In this document: in pieces, positions 20,975 to 30,799 of the stretch | Layout of the letters: each line of letters begins with the position of its first letter | Position numbering within the stretch: position 1 is the stretch's first letter | Assembly: GCA_934045075.1 (NCBI GenBank) | Contig: OW203726.1 | Location: 3,661,535-3,725,534, forward strand | Length of the DNA stretch: 64,000 bases | Direction: 5' to 3' | Source: Yponomeuta sedellus | Lineage: Eukaryota > Arthropoda > Insecta > Lepidoptera > Yponomeutidae | Program-made: the position numbers and the translations under genes | Notes under the pieces: model-generated | What the model was told of the DNA's origin: nothing | The model's database searches: none | What the model saw: only the letters and a program-made list of their open reading frames with translations

Positions 20975-21140
20975 TCTTTTTGCAACCCTGGAGGTCATGG
21001 GTTCAAATACCGGCATGTGCCTTTTATGTTCATTTGTGAAGTTATAGTGGCAATACCACTGGCTGACTGTAAAGGAAAACATCGTGAGGTAACCAGAGCG
21101 TCTGAGGTGTTTAAATACCTCAGCACTGGACCGTATTTTT
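20975..21140 (+). repeat. SINE-4 copy, 5'-truncated
   Basis: 'gaggtcatgggttcaaatac', 'ttcatttgtgaagttatag', 'ggaaaacatcgtgaggtaac' and 'gtttaaatacctcagc' appear in family order. The 20834-21253 frame runs through this repeat and is not a gene. Confidence 0.75.
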
Positions 21141-21288
21141 TTTTACTTTTTGCTTTTTATATCCCAACTCTGTTCTCGAATTTGACTGGTACGACAAAGA
21201 AGGTTTCTACTCTGACTACCGGAACCCTAAAAAATTATATAACGCTCCCTTAAGATTACAGGACCAAGGGCCACGGTCCTAAGTAAAC

Positions 21289-21838
21289 AGGGATCAGAAA
21301 TACGATGTTTTTTCATCACAGAATGTTACAATTCCTGCTGATATTGGTGGAAGCTTTGCTGAATGAAAATATCTGGATACGCGGATTATAAAGCGGCGGG
21401 GAAAGTTAATATATTCACTTTTCAGAAAGTACAATAAAACCTTGAAAATTTTACATTTACGTTAGACGATTCGTAGAGTATTATTATCTTTAATTAATAG
21501 ACAATCGCTATTTCGCTAGAAGGCACCAGCTACAAGGAAGAAAGATTGACGAAATAAATAAAGAAGGGATCAGAAATATGATGTTTTTTCATCACAGAAT
21601 GTTACAATTCCGGTTGATATTGGTGGAAGCTTTGCTGAATGAAAATATCTGGATACGCGGATTATGAAGCGGCGGGGAAAATTATTATATTCACTTTTCA
21701 GAAAGTACAATAAAACCTTGAAAATTTTACATTTACGTTAGACGATTCGTAGAGTATTATTATCTTTACTTAATAGACAATCGCTATTTCGCTAGAAGGC
21801 ACCAGCTACAAGGAAGAAAGATTGATGAAATAAATATA
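21289..21838. repeat. 276-bp tandem duplication
   Basis: Two head-to-tail units, 21289-21564 and 21565-21838, differ at about eight positions, so they are roughly 97% identical. Landmarks are 'gggatcagaaata' and 'acgttagacgattcgtagag'. No ORF spans a unit. Confidence 0.9.
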
Positions 21839-21889
21839 TATAAATATATCTATTTTTCCTTCGGCAAATTTTTCTATTTGAGGTTGCCT

Positions 21890-22000
21890 GGAAGAAAATG
21901 CTATTAGCAATAAGGCCGCCAATTGTATCTTATCTTCTGTATCTGCTGTTTCTGTATCAACTTTCCGGTACACAATAAAGAATATTCTTGTCTTATCGTA
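21890..22000 (+). repeat. LINE 3' end
   Basis: 'ggaagaaaatgctattagc', 'aataaggccgccaattgta' and 'acacaataaagaatattctt'. It matches the tails at 55665-55795 (+) and 53455-53510 (-). Confidence 0.65.
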
Positions 22001-22004
22001 TATG

Positions 22005-22235
22005 TAGCGAATGTGTGTAGAAGGGCCGTTAGGGGACGTCCCAGGCGGACATACTTTGACAAATAAGGGATGTATTGGTAAAGGGGAAAATAAAAATTAC
22101 CCAACACCGTGTGAGCGTGATTGCATCGACTATTGAACGGTGATGAAGCGAAAATGATCAGTCAGGCTTGTGGCCAGTGGCAGTCCCTGGTCTCTGCCTA
22201 CCCCTCTGGATGCAGGCGTGATGTTATGGTATGTA
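22005..22235 (-). repeat. Repeat G copy, longest
   Basis: 'gacatactttgacaaataag', 'accgtgtgagcgtgattgc', 'tgatgaagcgaaaatgatca', 'gtccctggtctctgcc' and 'tggatgcaggcgtga' follow in order. It matches 31430-31600 over most of its length. Confidence 0.7.
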
Positions 22236-22257
22236 CTAAGTAGGTGAGACCCCATTT

Positions 22258-22545
22258 GAACACCATCATCAACCCATTTTGTCCCCAGCGAGGGCACGGG
22301 TCTCTTCCCTGAGGAAGGTATAGGCCATACTCTACCACGGGGACCAAGTCCGGATTGGTGGAGGCTTGCAAGACTAGTGGCTGGTCTTACTGTCAGAAGT
22401 TTTTAAGCCGCCCTAAGGTCTCTGACTTGACTTGACGACTGCTATCCATCGACGGCAGCCGGCACCAACTGCTTAACGTGCCTTCCGTAGCACGGAACCG
22501 CTCGGGAAAATGCCATTAGCGTTAGTCATAGACGGTTTACCCATC
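22258..22545 (-). repeat. SINE-2-related copy, head truncated
   Basis: Body as in SINE-2 but with 'cgagggcacgggtctcttcc' and 'ctgaggaaggtataggcc', a tail variant shared with 46180 and 57178 that ends in (atg)n on the minus strand. The 5S-like head is reduced to 'gatgggtaaaccg'. Confidence 0.65.
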
Positions 22546-22551
22546 CATGCA

Positions 22552-22845
22552 CACTGTAGGCCACAGGTCTTCTCTCAGAGAGATAGAGTATGGGATTAAT
22601 TAAGATAAGATAGGATAATGCTTTATTCATACACAAGACACACATTAAACATTTAGATGAAATTAATACTAAACACAAAAAAAAAGAAAACTCATACACA
22701 AAACACATTAAAATATTTGGGTGAAATTAAGATTTACACCCAATTTTGATTAAAACACACTTGCATCAAGAAACATGCAATTCAACATGCAAACGACACG
22801 TGCCCACCGCGGATTGGCAATTTCGAGCGCTGAGGTACCTAATTA
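22552..22845 (-). repeat. SINE-4 3' half split by a LINE-tail insertion
   Basis: The outer parts 'ggccacaggtcttctctcag' (22558) and 'cgtgcccaccgcggattgg' (22799) are adjacent in SINE-4. The roughly 200 bp between contain 'aatgctttattcatacacaa' twice in related form. Confidence 0.6.
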
Positions 22846-22965
22846 CAAAAATTATTAAGATAGTTCCGTTTTACCCGATAATTAATCCCGATTAGACCTA
22901 TTTAATATATAATTACGGGCCTTGACGTGGCCTTGGAAGAGACTGCAAATACCTACAATGTGGTT

Positions 22966-23325
22966 CGATATCGACCCTTGTATGTCCACACTGCTGGGGC
23001 ACGAGTCTCTTCCTGCATCGCAGGAAGGTTAGGCCATACTCCACCACGGGGGTCAAGTCCGGGTTGGTGGAGGATTGTAAGACAGTGGCGAGCCTTACTG
23101 TCAGAAGTTATCAAGCCGCCCATAAGGCCTCTGACATGGCTTAACGACTGCCATTGCATGACAGCCGGCACCAACGGCTTTACGTGCCTTGCGAAGCACT
23201 CGGAAAAATGCCACTAGCGGTAGTCACGGGACGGTCTCCCATCCTGTACCTGACCGCGCCTGTTGTTGCTTAACTCAAGTGATTGATTCCAATTACTCGG
23301 TTCGGCTAGGCCACGGGCGCTTCAC
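22966..23325 (-). repeat. SINE-2 full-length copy with 5S rRNA-like head, 11-bp TSD
   Basis: ACAATGTGGTT flanks the element at 22955-22965 and 23326-23336. Read on the minus strand, the head at 23228-23290 contains 'acttgagttaagcaacaac', 'aggcgcggtcaggt' and 'caggatgggagaccg'. These align in order with the 5S rRNA internal promoter: box A ('gaagttaagcaac'), intermediate element and box C ('ggatgggtgaccg'). A body of about 250 bp and the 'cagcagtgtggacata' tail follow. Known biology: 5S-headed elements form the SINE3 class transcribed by RNA polymerase III. Assignment to that class is my inference. Confidence 0.85.
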
Positions 23326-23339
23326 ACAATGTGGTTATA

Positions 23340-23800
23340 TTCTAAAAATTATACAGGTAGAATTCACTACTTGGTTACCGCAAAGCTCATATTTCAATGA
23401 GCTTAAGGTTCACAATATACTTGAATAGCGTATTGATATCTTTAGCAAGCGTATGGTATAAATTACACGGTGGTTACGTATCTTATCACTAAAGCCTTAT
23501 TGTTTGATTAGAAACTCTGCGTAAGCCACTTTAATCAAAGGATAATTAAATTCTTACGTAAATGCAGACGAATCTACCATAATCTGTTGAGTTGTGAAAG
23601 GTATAGTTTGGATCATACAATAAGATTTTGTGTATTAAATATTTGATGAGTAAAATGCAATGCTGTATTAATATAATTTTACGAAATAATTGTATTTCTT
23701 TTTAATAAGTTAATTTAGTTTAGTTAATCGCCCCACTGCTGGGCAAAGGCCTTTAATTTTTCAGTCATACATATACATATAAATGTTATAATTTAACATT
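23340..23800. other. AT-rich, no gene seen
   Basis: Includes 'ccccactgctgggcaaaggc' at 23731-23750, the antisense of a 3' motif shared by several families here. The rest is featureless. Confidence 0.4.
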
Positions 23801-23809
23801 GAATGCTAT

Positions 23810-24180
23810 TAAACTATTTTTATTTTTAATGCACTAACCCGTGCGAACGATAATTTTAAAAACCTATTTAGAGGCTAAAAATTCCACCCACGCCGGGATT
23901 CGAACCCGCGACCTCTGGCTATCCGTGCCAGCGCTCTTTCTAACTGAGCTAATGGGCGACTCACCGGCAACAGTGAAATTTCGAACCTCTTTACACTATT
24001 CTCTGTATTACGTATAGGCAGCGACATCTGGCTGAAGAAAATTGCATCACTTACAGCCCCGAGTACCTACTTTGCAGTTAGGTTTTTACATCGGAATGAT
24101 ATCGCTGTACCCACATGATTAAACTATTTTTATTTTTAATGCAATTTACTTCAGCAAGACGTCGCTGCCTGTACGTAATG
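23810..24180 (-). repeat. SINE-1 copy plus start of a second tandem unit
   Basis: The antisense unit 23810-24118 is complete, from 'aatgcactaacccgtgcg' to 'ctgtacccacatg'. It is followed at once by 'attaaactatttttattttt' plus 'aatgca', the same words that begin the unit at 23810. The second unit is then broken and continues in the opposite orientation ('gacgtcgctgcctgtacg'). Confidence 0.8.
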
Positions 24181-24184
24181 CAGA

Positions 24185-24265
24185 GTGTAATAATTTATTG
24201 CTATTTTACCTCGACGTTTCGACGACGTTACAGTCATCGTGGTAAAATAGCAATAAATTACTACG
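24185..24265. repeat. Repeat K-like palindrome
   Basis: 'gtaataatttattgctattt' is inverted as 'aaatagcaataaattactac' around 'acctcgacgtttcgacgacg' and 'ttacagtcatcgtggt'. Confidence 0.7.
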
Positions 24266-24359
24266 CGGGTAAGCCCCGAAAATATTCTAACAACATTATC
24301 ATGTGTGCAGTGAAGAGTTGTGTTACTGAATGTGTGATGTTACTTTGAACTACAGGATA

Positions 24360-24481
24360 TGCAATAGAGATCGGAGTGAACTGAAAGAGGATGCAGTGAC
24401 AATTATTGAGAAAAGAATGTTTCGTTGGTTTGGACATATGGTTAGGATGAAGGAAGAAAGATTTACGAAAGAAATACATTA
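24360..24481 (+). pseudogene. LINE ORF2 C-terminal remnant (RTE/BovB-like)
   Basis: The frame reads CNRDRSELKEDAVTIIEKRM followed by FRWFGHMVRMKEERFTKEIH and a stop. The pattern 'LKEDvvTxiEkxMLRWFGHxeRMxExRLTKxIy' is a recurrent C-terminal motif in insect LINE reverse transcriptase proteins. No upstream RT core is left. The fragment is too short to be functional. Confidence 0.75.
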
Positions 24482-24582
24482 AACGCACGGACGGTTAATA
24501 ATAAAAAATGCCGTTTACTACATCTGCTAAAGCAATAGATTCTTTTAAACAGAGTAAAATTTCTGAGTTGGCTCGGGGTTAA

Positions 24583-25247
24583 GAGTGCTTTCACATATAG
24601 GCGTTTTTGTTGCGCGACTGCAGCGCTTCTAAGTCGCGCTGCAGTAGCGCGACTCCTAATCCATACATATTTACTGCAACGCGGCAGCCGCAAGGTGGTC
24701 GCGCGTCAGAAGCGCGACTGCAGCGTTCTGACCTTGCTGTGGCATGTAAGACGCGTAGTCGCGTGCAAACTATTGTATAGCAAGTTGCAAATGACATATC
24801 TGCGACATATATTTGATACCTACTGAAATATCAAGAAAAGATAAAACACTTTCGGATTGTAAAAAAAAAACGTTTATTGTTTTGTATCGCTTTGGACACT
24901 GTTGTGTTATCACAATTTACAGATAGATTTTTAAGTTATGTAGAACCATAACTTAAAAATCTGTCTGTAAATTTTGATAATTGTGATAACCCAATACTGC
25001 CTTTTTCGACTTTGTATTCGACGACGATGGTGTCGGAGAAGTAAAAAAAGGAGCAGCAACAACAATGTGTCTCCGTTAGAATATTGGAAATGAGCTAGTC
25101 ACCCTAAGTTCAACGCGCGTCTGTGAAGCGCGACTGTCGTTAGCGACGGCGTTGCGACTTAGCCGCGCTACAACCGCTGTAATGTGAAGGGGTTCGGTGT
25201 GCAGCGCTTTAGTCGCACGACAAAAACGCCTATATGTGAAAGCGCTC
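24583..25247. mobile_element. TIR element N, 665 bp, TAA target
   Basis: The ends 'gagtgctttcacatataggc' and 'gcctatatgtgaaagcgctc' are inverted, and the match extends to about 45 bp with few differences. TAA precedes and follows the element. Subterminal regions are crowded with 'gcgcgact'/'agtcgcgc' motifs. Inside, 24905-24991 forms another near-perfect foldback ('acagatagatttttaagtta'). No transposase ORF. The TAA target fits PIF/Harbinger-type elements, but hAT-like ends are not excluded. Confidence 0.8.
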
Positions 25248-25639
25248 TAAATTGTTCCCGAAATGTCAGCACCATTATTCCATCATTCCTAATATGGCGA
25301 AACGTCTAGCAATTTCGCTCTTTCTATTTCATTGTGTCTAACTTCTTTATTGTTGTGAGACAGCACTGGAAGTTACTGATTGATTTGGGATGACGTTTGT
25401 AAAGCCTTTGACGGGTCAGTTTTGGCGTTGGGTACTAGAACGTTCCTGGAGTGTTCAACACTTAGACATGGGTTGACATTTTAGCCAGAGGAAACTTACA
25501 AGAAGTAAGATAAGATTACACGTTACTGACATTTCAATACTATGTAAGAGTAATTTAAGATACGAAGACACGGACCTTGAGACAAACCAGTTAGGTATGA
25601 TTTTAGGAGGTCCGAATCCAATAAATAGAAAAGAAATAA

Positions 25640-25765
25640 GAATATTCTTTATTGTACACCAGAGCGCATGACATAAAACTTATAAAAATACAGAATTTAA
25701 TGGGCGGACTTTTTTCATAAAGCGATTTCTTCCAGACGACCGTAAAAGAATTATTTCTACGCTAA
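25640..25765 (-). repeat. LINE 3' tail
   Basis: 'agaatattctttattgtaca', 'gggcggacttttttcataaa' and 'gcgatttcttccagacgac' are the antisense of the tail at 55665-55795. Confidence 0.6.
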
Positions 25766-25824
25766 GTCGGTAGGGTAATCTCTATGGGAAATTCGGCAAT
25801 TACTACAACGAGTCGTACTTTCAA

Positions 25825-26310
25825 AGTTATATGTTAAACGGATCCAATCGCGGTTATTTATTAGGTGAGACATAAAAAATTACCTTAGTTCCCGACGTTT
25901 CGGCAGCCTGTTATCACTACAATAATTGACTGTACTCGCCACTTCAGAGTGCTTAGTGCGAGTTTTTTAACTACTCGATCGCGTTAACGTAACCTCATAT
26001 TTATATGGCATCGAGGAAGCGCCACCTAGCGACAAGTATGGAAATTAAAATTGCTGAGTGCTAGTTGTAATGGTTTACGTTGAGAAGTGAACACGTTTAC
26101 CAGCCAAAACACGAATAAACGCGAGTGCGAGTTGTACTGTGACAGCGTTTTGCCAGTTCGAACGGTTCACTTACTCATACTCAATGCTCGATGAACGCGG
26201 TAGTAAAGTTATTCGATTGTATCTGTCAAACTCGCACTAAGCACTCTGTCTACCCGTGACCACGGCAACTGCAACGCTGCCGAAACGTCGGGAATCAAGG
26301 TAACTTGATA
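25825..26310. repeat. Repeat K copy interrupted by MITE M4
   Basis: 'ccaatcgcggttatttatta', 'gttcccgacgtttcggcagc', then the MITE at 25947-26246, then 'tctacccgtgaccacggcaa' and 'gccgaaacgtcgggaatc'. Uninterrupted K copies at 27840-27875 and 57618-57650 run straight through the insertion point. Confidence 0.7.
25947..26246. mobile_element. MITE M4, copy 1 (300 bp)
   Basis: Inverted ends 'gagtgcttagtgcgagtttt' and 'caaactcgcactaagcactc'. The interior ('cgaggaagcgccacctagcg', 'cgcgagtgcgagttgtactg') is nearly identical to 37458-37764. No ORF. The exact target duplication could not be fixed. Confidence 0.85.
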
Positions 26311-27230
26311 TCTGATCGTAAGTCGGTATATTTAATATCTAATGAAACTAATCTATACTCCACATCAAACATGATTTTTCTGAACATTTGTATCAAAGTT
26401 TTCTTAGCTTTGATAAAAATCGATACATCACCGAATATTATAACGTCTATCGTAACTGCTGTTGGTTCAAGATTAATTCACACTGACTGATTCACGATTT
26501 AAGAAATACACTTCTTGTTTTTTTCGTCTTTGATCGTATGAAGCACAGACCGAGAGCATTTACGTACTCGTAAAAAGTACTCTCTTGTTTCATCTCGTGT
26601 TTCATTAGGTCAAATACTTTACAAAAAACTCACGCCTGCATCCCGGTGGGGTAGGCAGAGAACACTTCAGTGTACATAAAAAAGAAATTTACACAGATTT
26701 TTTCGGGTACAAACGGCGTCCTTATCCTAAAAAGTGATCACATCCAGACAACTGAAAAGACTGGACTAATACATTGAAAAATAAATTTTCTTCGAGTCGT
26801 CCCACGCAAATCAAATTTTCAGAGCAAATTAATAATTTCGAACATCTCCCAAACATAGAAAATGAAAGTAGCATCAAACAGAGCCAAATGCTTTTGTCTC
26901 TGAAGATACAAACCGCACATTTGAATTGCAAATACGATTTTTGGATTGACGCGCAGAGTTGGAGATTATGTTAATAGAGGTAAACTTTCAATTCGTGTTC
27001 GAATGTAGGTACAGTCAACCACACAACAGCCTTAACATACTTGTACTCTATTCAGTTACATTACGGGTGATTTTATAGAAATAAATTGAAGACACCGATT
27101 GTACCAACTTGAGTGTTATTTATTGCTTTTCGCTGCGTGACTTTATTGGGGCTTCTGTAGTCGGATATACAACCTGTCTAATTTGTACATATTTTCTCAA
27201 CCATCACAGATTAGTCAGATATAACTACAA
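26311..27230. other. Mostly unique, with a LINE-tail fragment
   Basis: A repeat G scrap ('ggggtaggcagaga') lies at 26648 and a LINE-tail fragment ('gaaatttacacaga') at about 26690. ORFs at 26722-26931 (-) and 26774-26974 (+) overlap on opposite strands, and neither has a recognisable domain. Confidence 0.4.
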
Positions 27231-27247
27231 CTTGTCTAATATTATAC

Positions 27248-27420
27248 AATTTTTATTTTTAATGCACTAACCCGTGCTAAGGATAATTTTAAAAACCTAT
27301 TCAGAGGTTAAAAATTCCACCCATGCCGGGATTCAAACCCGCAACCTCTGGCTATCCGTGCCAGCGCTCTTCCAATTGAGCTAATGGGTGACTCACCGGC
27401 ATCAGTGAAATTTCGAACCT
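27248..27420 (-). repeat. SINE-1 copy, 5'-truncated
   Basis: Antisense, from 'aatgcactaacccgtgcta' to 'gtgaaatttcgaacctc'. The tRNA-like domain ('ctatccgtgccagcgctctt') is complete. Confidence 0.8.
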
Positions 27421-27553
27421 CCCAACGATCCTCAACGATCGGAAAGATCCCAACGGACGTTTTTTTCAGAATCACATCACACTAATAGTATAAAGGCACC
27501 GCAGCATCCGAGTGGTCCCTTCACTCATATAATCACTCTTTATATCACCTCAC

Positions 27554-27757
27554 TCTAATATTATAAAGGCGAAAGTTTGTGAGTGTGCAAGTTTGTGACT
27601 TCTTCACGTCTAAGCGGCTGGAGCGATTTTAATAAAATTTGGTATGGAGTTAGCTGACACCGTGAATTAACACAAAGGCTACGTTTTACTGCGGGAAAAT
27701 ATCTTATTCCCATGGGAAAATCAATAAACCGCGGGTGACACCGCGGGGCACAGCTAG
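27554..27757 (+). mobile_element. Helitron-like non-autonomous element (204 bp)
   Basis: Starts TC ('tctaatattataaaggcgaa') and ends in CTAG followed by T. The palindromic hairpin 'ccgcgggtgacaccgcgg' lies 7 bp before the end, at 27729-27746. These are the structural hallmarks of Helitron termini. The interior 'cggctggagcgattttaata' is, to my knowledge, common in lepidopteran Helitrons. No Rep/helicase ORF. Confidence 0.7.
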
Positions 27758-27764
27758 TTTAATC

Positions 27765-27875
27765 ATATATCAAACGGGTCTAATCGCGGTTATTTGTTAA
27801 ATAAAACATAATTCTTTGATTCTCAACTTTTCGGCAACGTTGCAGTTGCCATAGCAACGGGTAGACTGAAGAACT
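27765..27875. repeat. Repeat K copy
   Basis: 'ctaatcgcggttatttgtta', 'caacttttcggcaacgttgc' and 'gttgccatagcaacgggtag'. It gives the empty-site comparison for MITE M4. Confidence 0.7.
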
Positions 27876-27997
27876 ATGTAAGTATGTATGAGCATCGCGA
27901 GCGACAAACACGACCAAATAATAATTTGGTAGACAACTTCTTCTTAGCGTGTCGATGGCAAGATATTGTGGTAAAAGGATTTGCCAATCAGCTTAAG

Positions 27998-28180
27998 ACT
28001 AAGGGACACAAAACGAGGGGTGGGCAGCAGCGCCCTTTGCAGTACAATTACACTGAACTGCGATCCCCAACCCGCATGCCCAGCGCGGGGATTATGGGCA
28101 CTACCCCCTATGATAGCACAACGCTCTTTAGGGGAGGGCTATGTCCAGCAGTGGACTAGTATAGCCTGACGACGACGAGG
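27998..28180 (+). repeat. SINE-3, GAC-tail, 5'-truncated, 12-bp TSD
   Basis: AATCAGCTTAAG is present at 27986-27997 and 28181-28192. Truncated at 'actaagggacacaaaac', it ends 'ggactagtatagcctgacga'. The ORFs 27884-28159 and 27981-28169 are repeat shadows. Confidence 0.95.
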
Positions 28181-28545
28181 AATCAGCTTAAGGGACTCGC
28201 TGATTGTTGGCCAGGGTGCGCCAGACGAACGTCTCAGTGAGTAAATCGTTCGGGGAGCCCCCTTTCATGCATGGTAGACTACTAAAAGATAGTAATTTCT
28301 GTACTGTCCATTGCCCAAGCTACATTATTCACAAATGAAATATCGACTGGAAGAAAATACTGTTAAATGAAAATGCACAGAATGAAGTATTCCTTTGTAA
28401 GAAAACTCGTTAGCAATGCAATAAAGATTTTAATATTAGTAAAATACTCTTTACTCTTAGGTCAGGAAATATCTGTGTAATTTCCTCAGATCATGATCTG
28501 AGGTAATTTCTATTTTTATGGACAATCTGCGGGGGGCATGGGCGT

Positions 28546-28806
28546 GCTGTGTGGTGTCGGCCTAGAGAATAGCACCAACCCAAATTCTTCCCGCGGGTGT
28601 CGTAAAAGGCGACTAAGGGACACAAACCAGGGGGTGGGCAGCAGCGCCCCCTGCAGTACAATTCCACCAAACTGCGATCCCCAACCCGCATGCCCAGCGT
28701 GGGGATTATGGGAATTATCCCCCAATGATGGCACAACGTTGCGCTATGGCGCTCATTAGGGGAGGGATATGTCCAGCAGTGGACTAACATAGCCTGAAGA
28801 AGAAGG
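28546..28806 (+). repeat. SINE-3 full-length copy, GAA-tail
   Basis: Complete from 'gctgtgtggtgtcggcctag' to 'ctaacatagcctgaagaag'. On both sides lies SINE-4-like sequence ('gcggggggcatgggcg' on the left, 'gggcacgcgtgggaaat' on the right). The 113-codon minus ORF 28491-28832 is derived from this repeat. Confidence 0.85.
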
Positions 28807-28890
28807 AGGGCACGCGTGGGAAATAAGCCCATACTCTCTCGCTAAGAGAAGGTCTGTGTCCAGCAGCGGTACGTTTATAAGCTACATAAA
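28807..28890 (+). repeat. SINE-4 3' end
   Basis: 'agcccatactctctcgctaa', 'ggtctgtgtccagcagcgg' and 'cgtttataagctacataaa'. It directly follows the SINE-3 tail, as at 17078. Confidence 0.7.
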
Positions 28891-29518
28891 AATATATACA
28901 ACAAAGTTTTCTCTATGTATCTAGGGCTGAGTAGAGGTCACAGGTTTTAGTTACCAGGTACCTATTACTTATAAACTTTATAAAGAGTAGGCAAGTTAAT
29001 GTAATTTGAGAAACTTATATTGATTTGGGTTATAATATACTTGTACTTAAACTTGAGTTAATGTTATCCATTGCACACTTAAACTTTATACATTAGAGAC
29101 AGTGTCCTCGGTTTTGGAGAAGTGGAAGCCAGGAGATCCATAGCACGGGGTAAACTTATTTTGGACTCCTGTCTCCTACTACATAATGTAACATTGTAAT
29201 AATAATGAGTTACTAATTTGAAGTGCATTGTGTAGGTACTGGAGAAAAAAAATATATTTGTATTTGTATCTATAATGTTGTGTGTTCTTCCTTGAAAGTT
29301 ATTCAATAAAGTGTTGAGATGAAAAATGAGTATTCGTCCTGGATGTTTGCGCAATATATCGCGTTGCTCCGTTGTCTTTTTCCTATAACGTTAGATATGC
29401 AAGCGGCTCACTCGGGCGTAACAAATGCTGTATCGATGTCAACGTAACATTTCCATAAACCAGCGAGGCGCGAAAGCTTCACTTTATAAAAGGAGTGTGA
29501 AAAACTCATATCTATCAG
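28891..29518. other. Unique sequence, no gene seen
   Basis: A minus ORF at 29079-29354 has no recognisable domain. No repeat is identified. Confidence 0.35.
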
Positions 29519-29530
29519 ACAAAAGGACTT

Positions 29531-29788
29531 CTTCTTCTTCCTCAGGCTATATTAGTCCATTGCTGAACACAGCCCTCCCCCAATGAGCGCCATAGCGCAA
29601 GGTTGTGCCATCATTGGGGGGTGATGCCCATAATCCCCACGCTGGGCATGCGGGTTGGGGATCGCAGTTTGGTGGAATTGTACTGCAGGGGGCGCTGCTG
29701 CCCACCCCCCGGTTTGTGTCCCTTAGTCGCCTTTTACGACACCCGCGGGAAGAATTTGAGTTTGTGCTATTCTCTAGGCCGACACCAC
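29531..29788 (-). repeat. SINE-3 full-length copy, GAA-tail, 12-bp TSD
   Basis: ACAAAAGGACTT occurs at 29519-29530 and 29789-29800. The tail (cttctt) sits at the left, showing minus orientation, and the 5' end 'gtgtggtgtcggcc' at the right is complete. One of the best preserved copies in the window. Confidence 0.95.
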
Positions 29789-29992
29789 ACAAAAGGACTT
29801 ACTCGCCAATAAAACAATTTAGTAATTGACGAGACATTTAAAAGAACTGGAGTGAACATTAATGTAAGTATGTGAACATTAATGTAAGTTTACGTAAGTT
29901 GTGGCCTTCGAAAAAGATTTAACAATTCTTTTTGTTTATTTTGTCAACAAACTGAAAGCTATCATTGCAGGAAATCCCTGTTACGTTAACGT

Positions 29993-30228
29993 TATACGTT
30001 ATCAACCCTTATATGTCCCCACTGCTGGGGCACGGGTTTCTTCCTGCGTCGCAGGAAGGTTAGGCCATACTCCACCACGGGGGCCAAGTCCGGGTTGGTG
30101 GAGGATTGTGAGACAGTGGCGGGCCTCACTGTCAGAAGTTATCAAGCCGCCCATAAGGCCTCTGATATGGCATAACGACTGCCATTATATGACAGCCGGC
30201 ACCAACGGCTTAACGTGCCTTGCGAAGC
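29993..30228 (-). repeat. SINE-2, 5'-truncated, 10-bp TSD
   Basis: ACGTTAACGT is present at 29983-29992 and 30229-30238. The 5S-like head is missing, and truncation falls at 'gtgcttcgcaaggc'. Loss of the 5' end plus a target duplication is what incomplete target-primed reverse transcription leaves. Confidence 0.9.
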
Positions 30229-30239
30229 ACGTTAACGTA

Positions 30240-30795
30240 ATTAAACTTTATAACACATTTGCTCGTAAAGGATCTCTTGTTTCACCAATTAAAATATCGT
30301 ATTGTACCTCATTACGTCCTTATGCGTTAATATAATGTAAGATGCACGAGTTTCTTTTTAATAAGGTAAAACGCAAGGTTTATCAAGATGCTCCGTCAAA
30401 AACGAACGGTACTTTTTTCAAAGTTAGGAAAGAGTTTTTATGTCAGAAAAGTGATCAACATTTAACAAAATAAATTTTACAAATTGTTCAATTTTTTCAC
30501 ACTGCTTTAAAAAGTGGTTAAAGATTTATTCGTTCAAGAAAGTCCGAGTTCTATTTATTTCCTCGCAAACATGTTATAAAACGTCGTATGACATACGTGC
30601 GCTTTGATAATTACAGACTCTGTTTTCTGCCACAGCCACATCTCCCAGCTAAACAGAACTCTACATCGCGAAATGGATTCACTTACAACAGTTTAGTCTT
30701 ATTCATAAAAACGAGATTTTTAAAAAACTCCTCAGATTCGGTGTAAGTGTGCTATCATAAATTATTCAAACTGTCACTGAGGAGTGTATTAGATT
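30240..30795. other. Unique sequence, no gene seen
   Basis: 'cacagccacatctcccagct' and 'aaacagaactctacatcgcg' near 30635-30670 recur in similar form at 31850-31880, so a small unclassified repeat is present. Confidence 0.4.
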
Positions 30796-30799
30796 TAGA

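Noticed and set aside
22927..23217. Frames over SINE-2 copies (also 29901-30335, 49901-50236, 52106-52387)
   Set aside because: The same non-coding SINE read through; frames and stops are not conserved between copies.
23200..23325. Real 5S rRNA gene
   Set aside because: Only the promoter half is similar, the rest is diverged, and the unit sits inside a dispersed element with target duplications.
28491..28832. 113-codon minus ORF and the similar frames at 29547-29829, 31093-31397 and 55929-56230
   Set aside because: All are translations of SINE-3 in various frames and strands; they occur on both strands of the same repeat, so none is a conserved protein.
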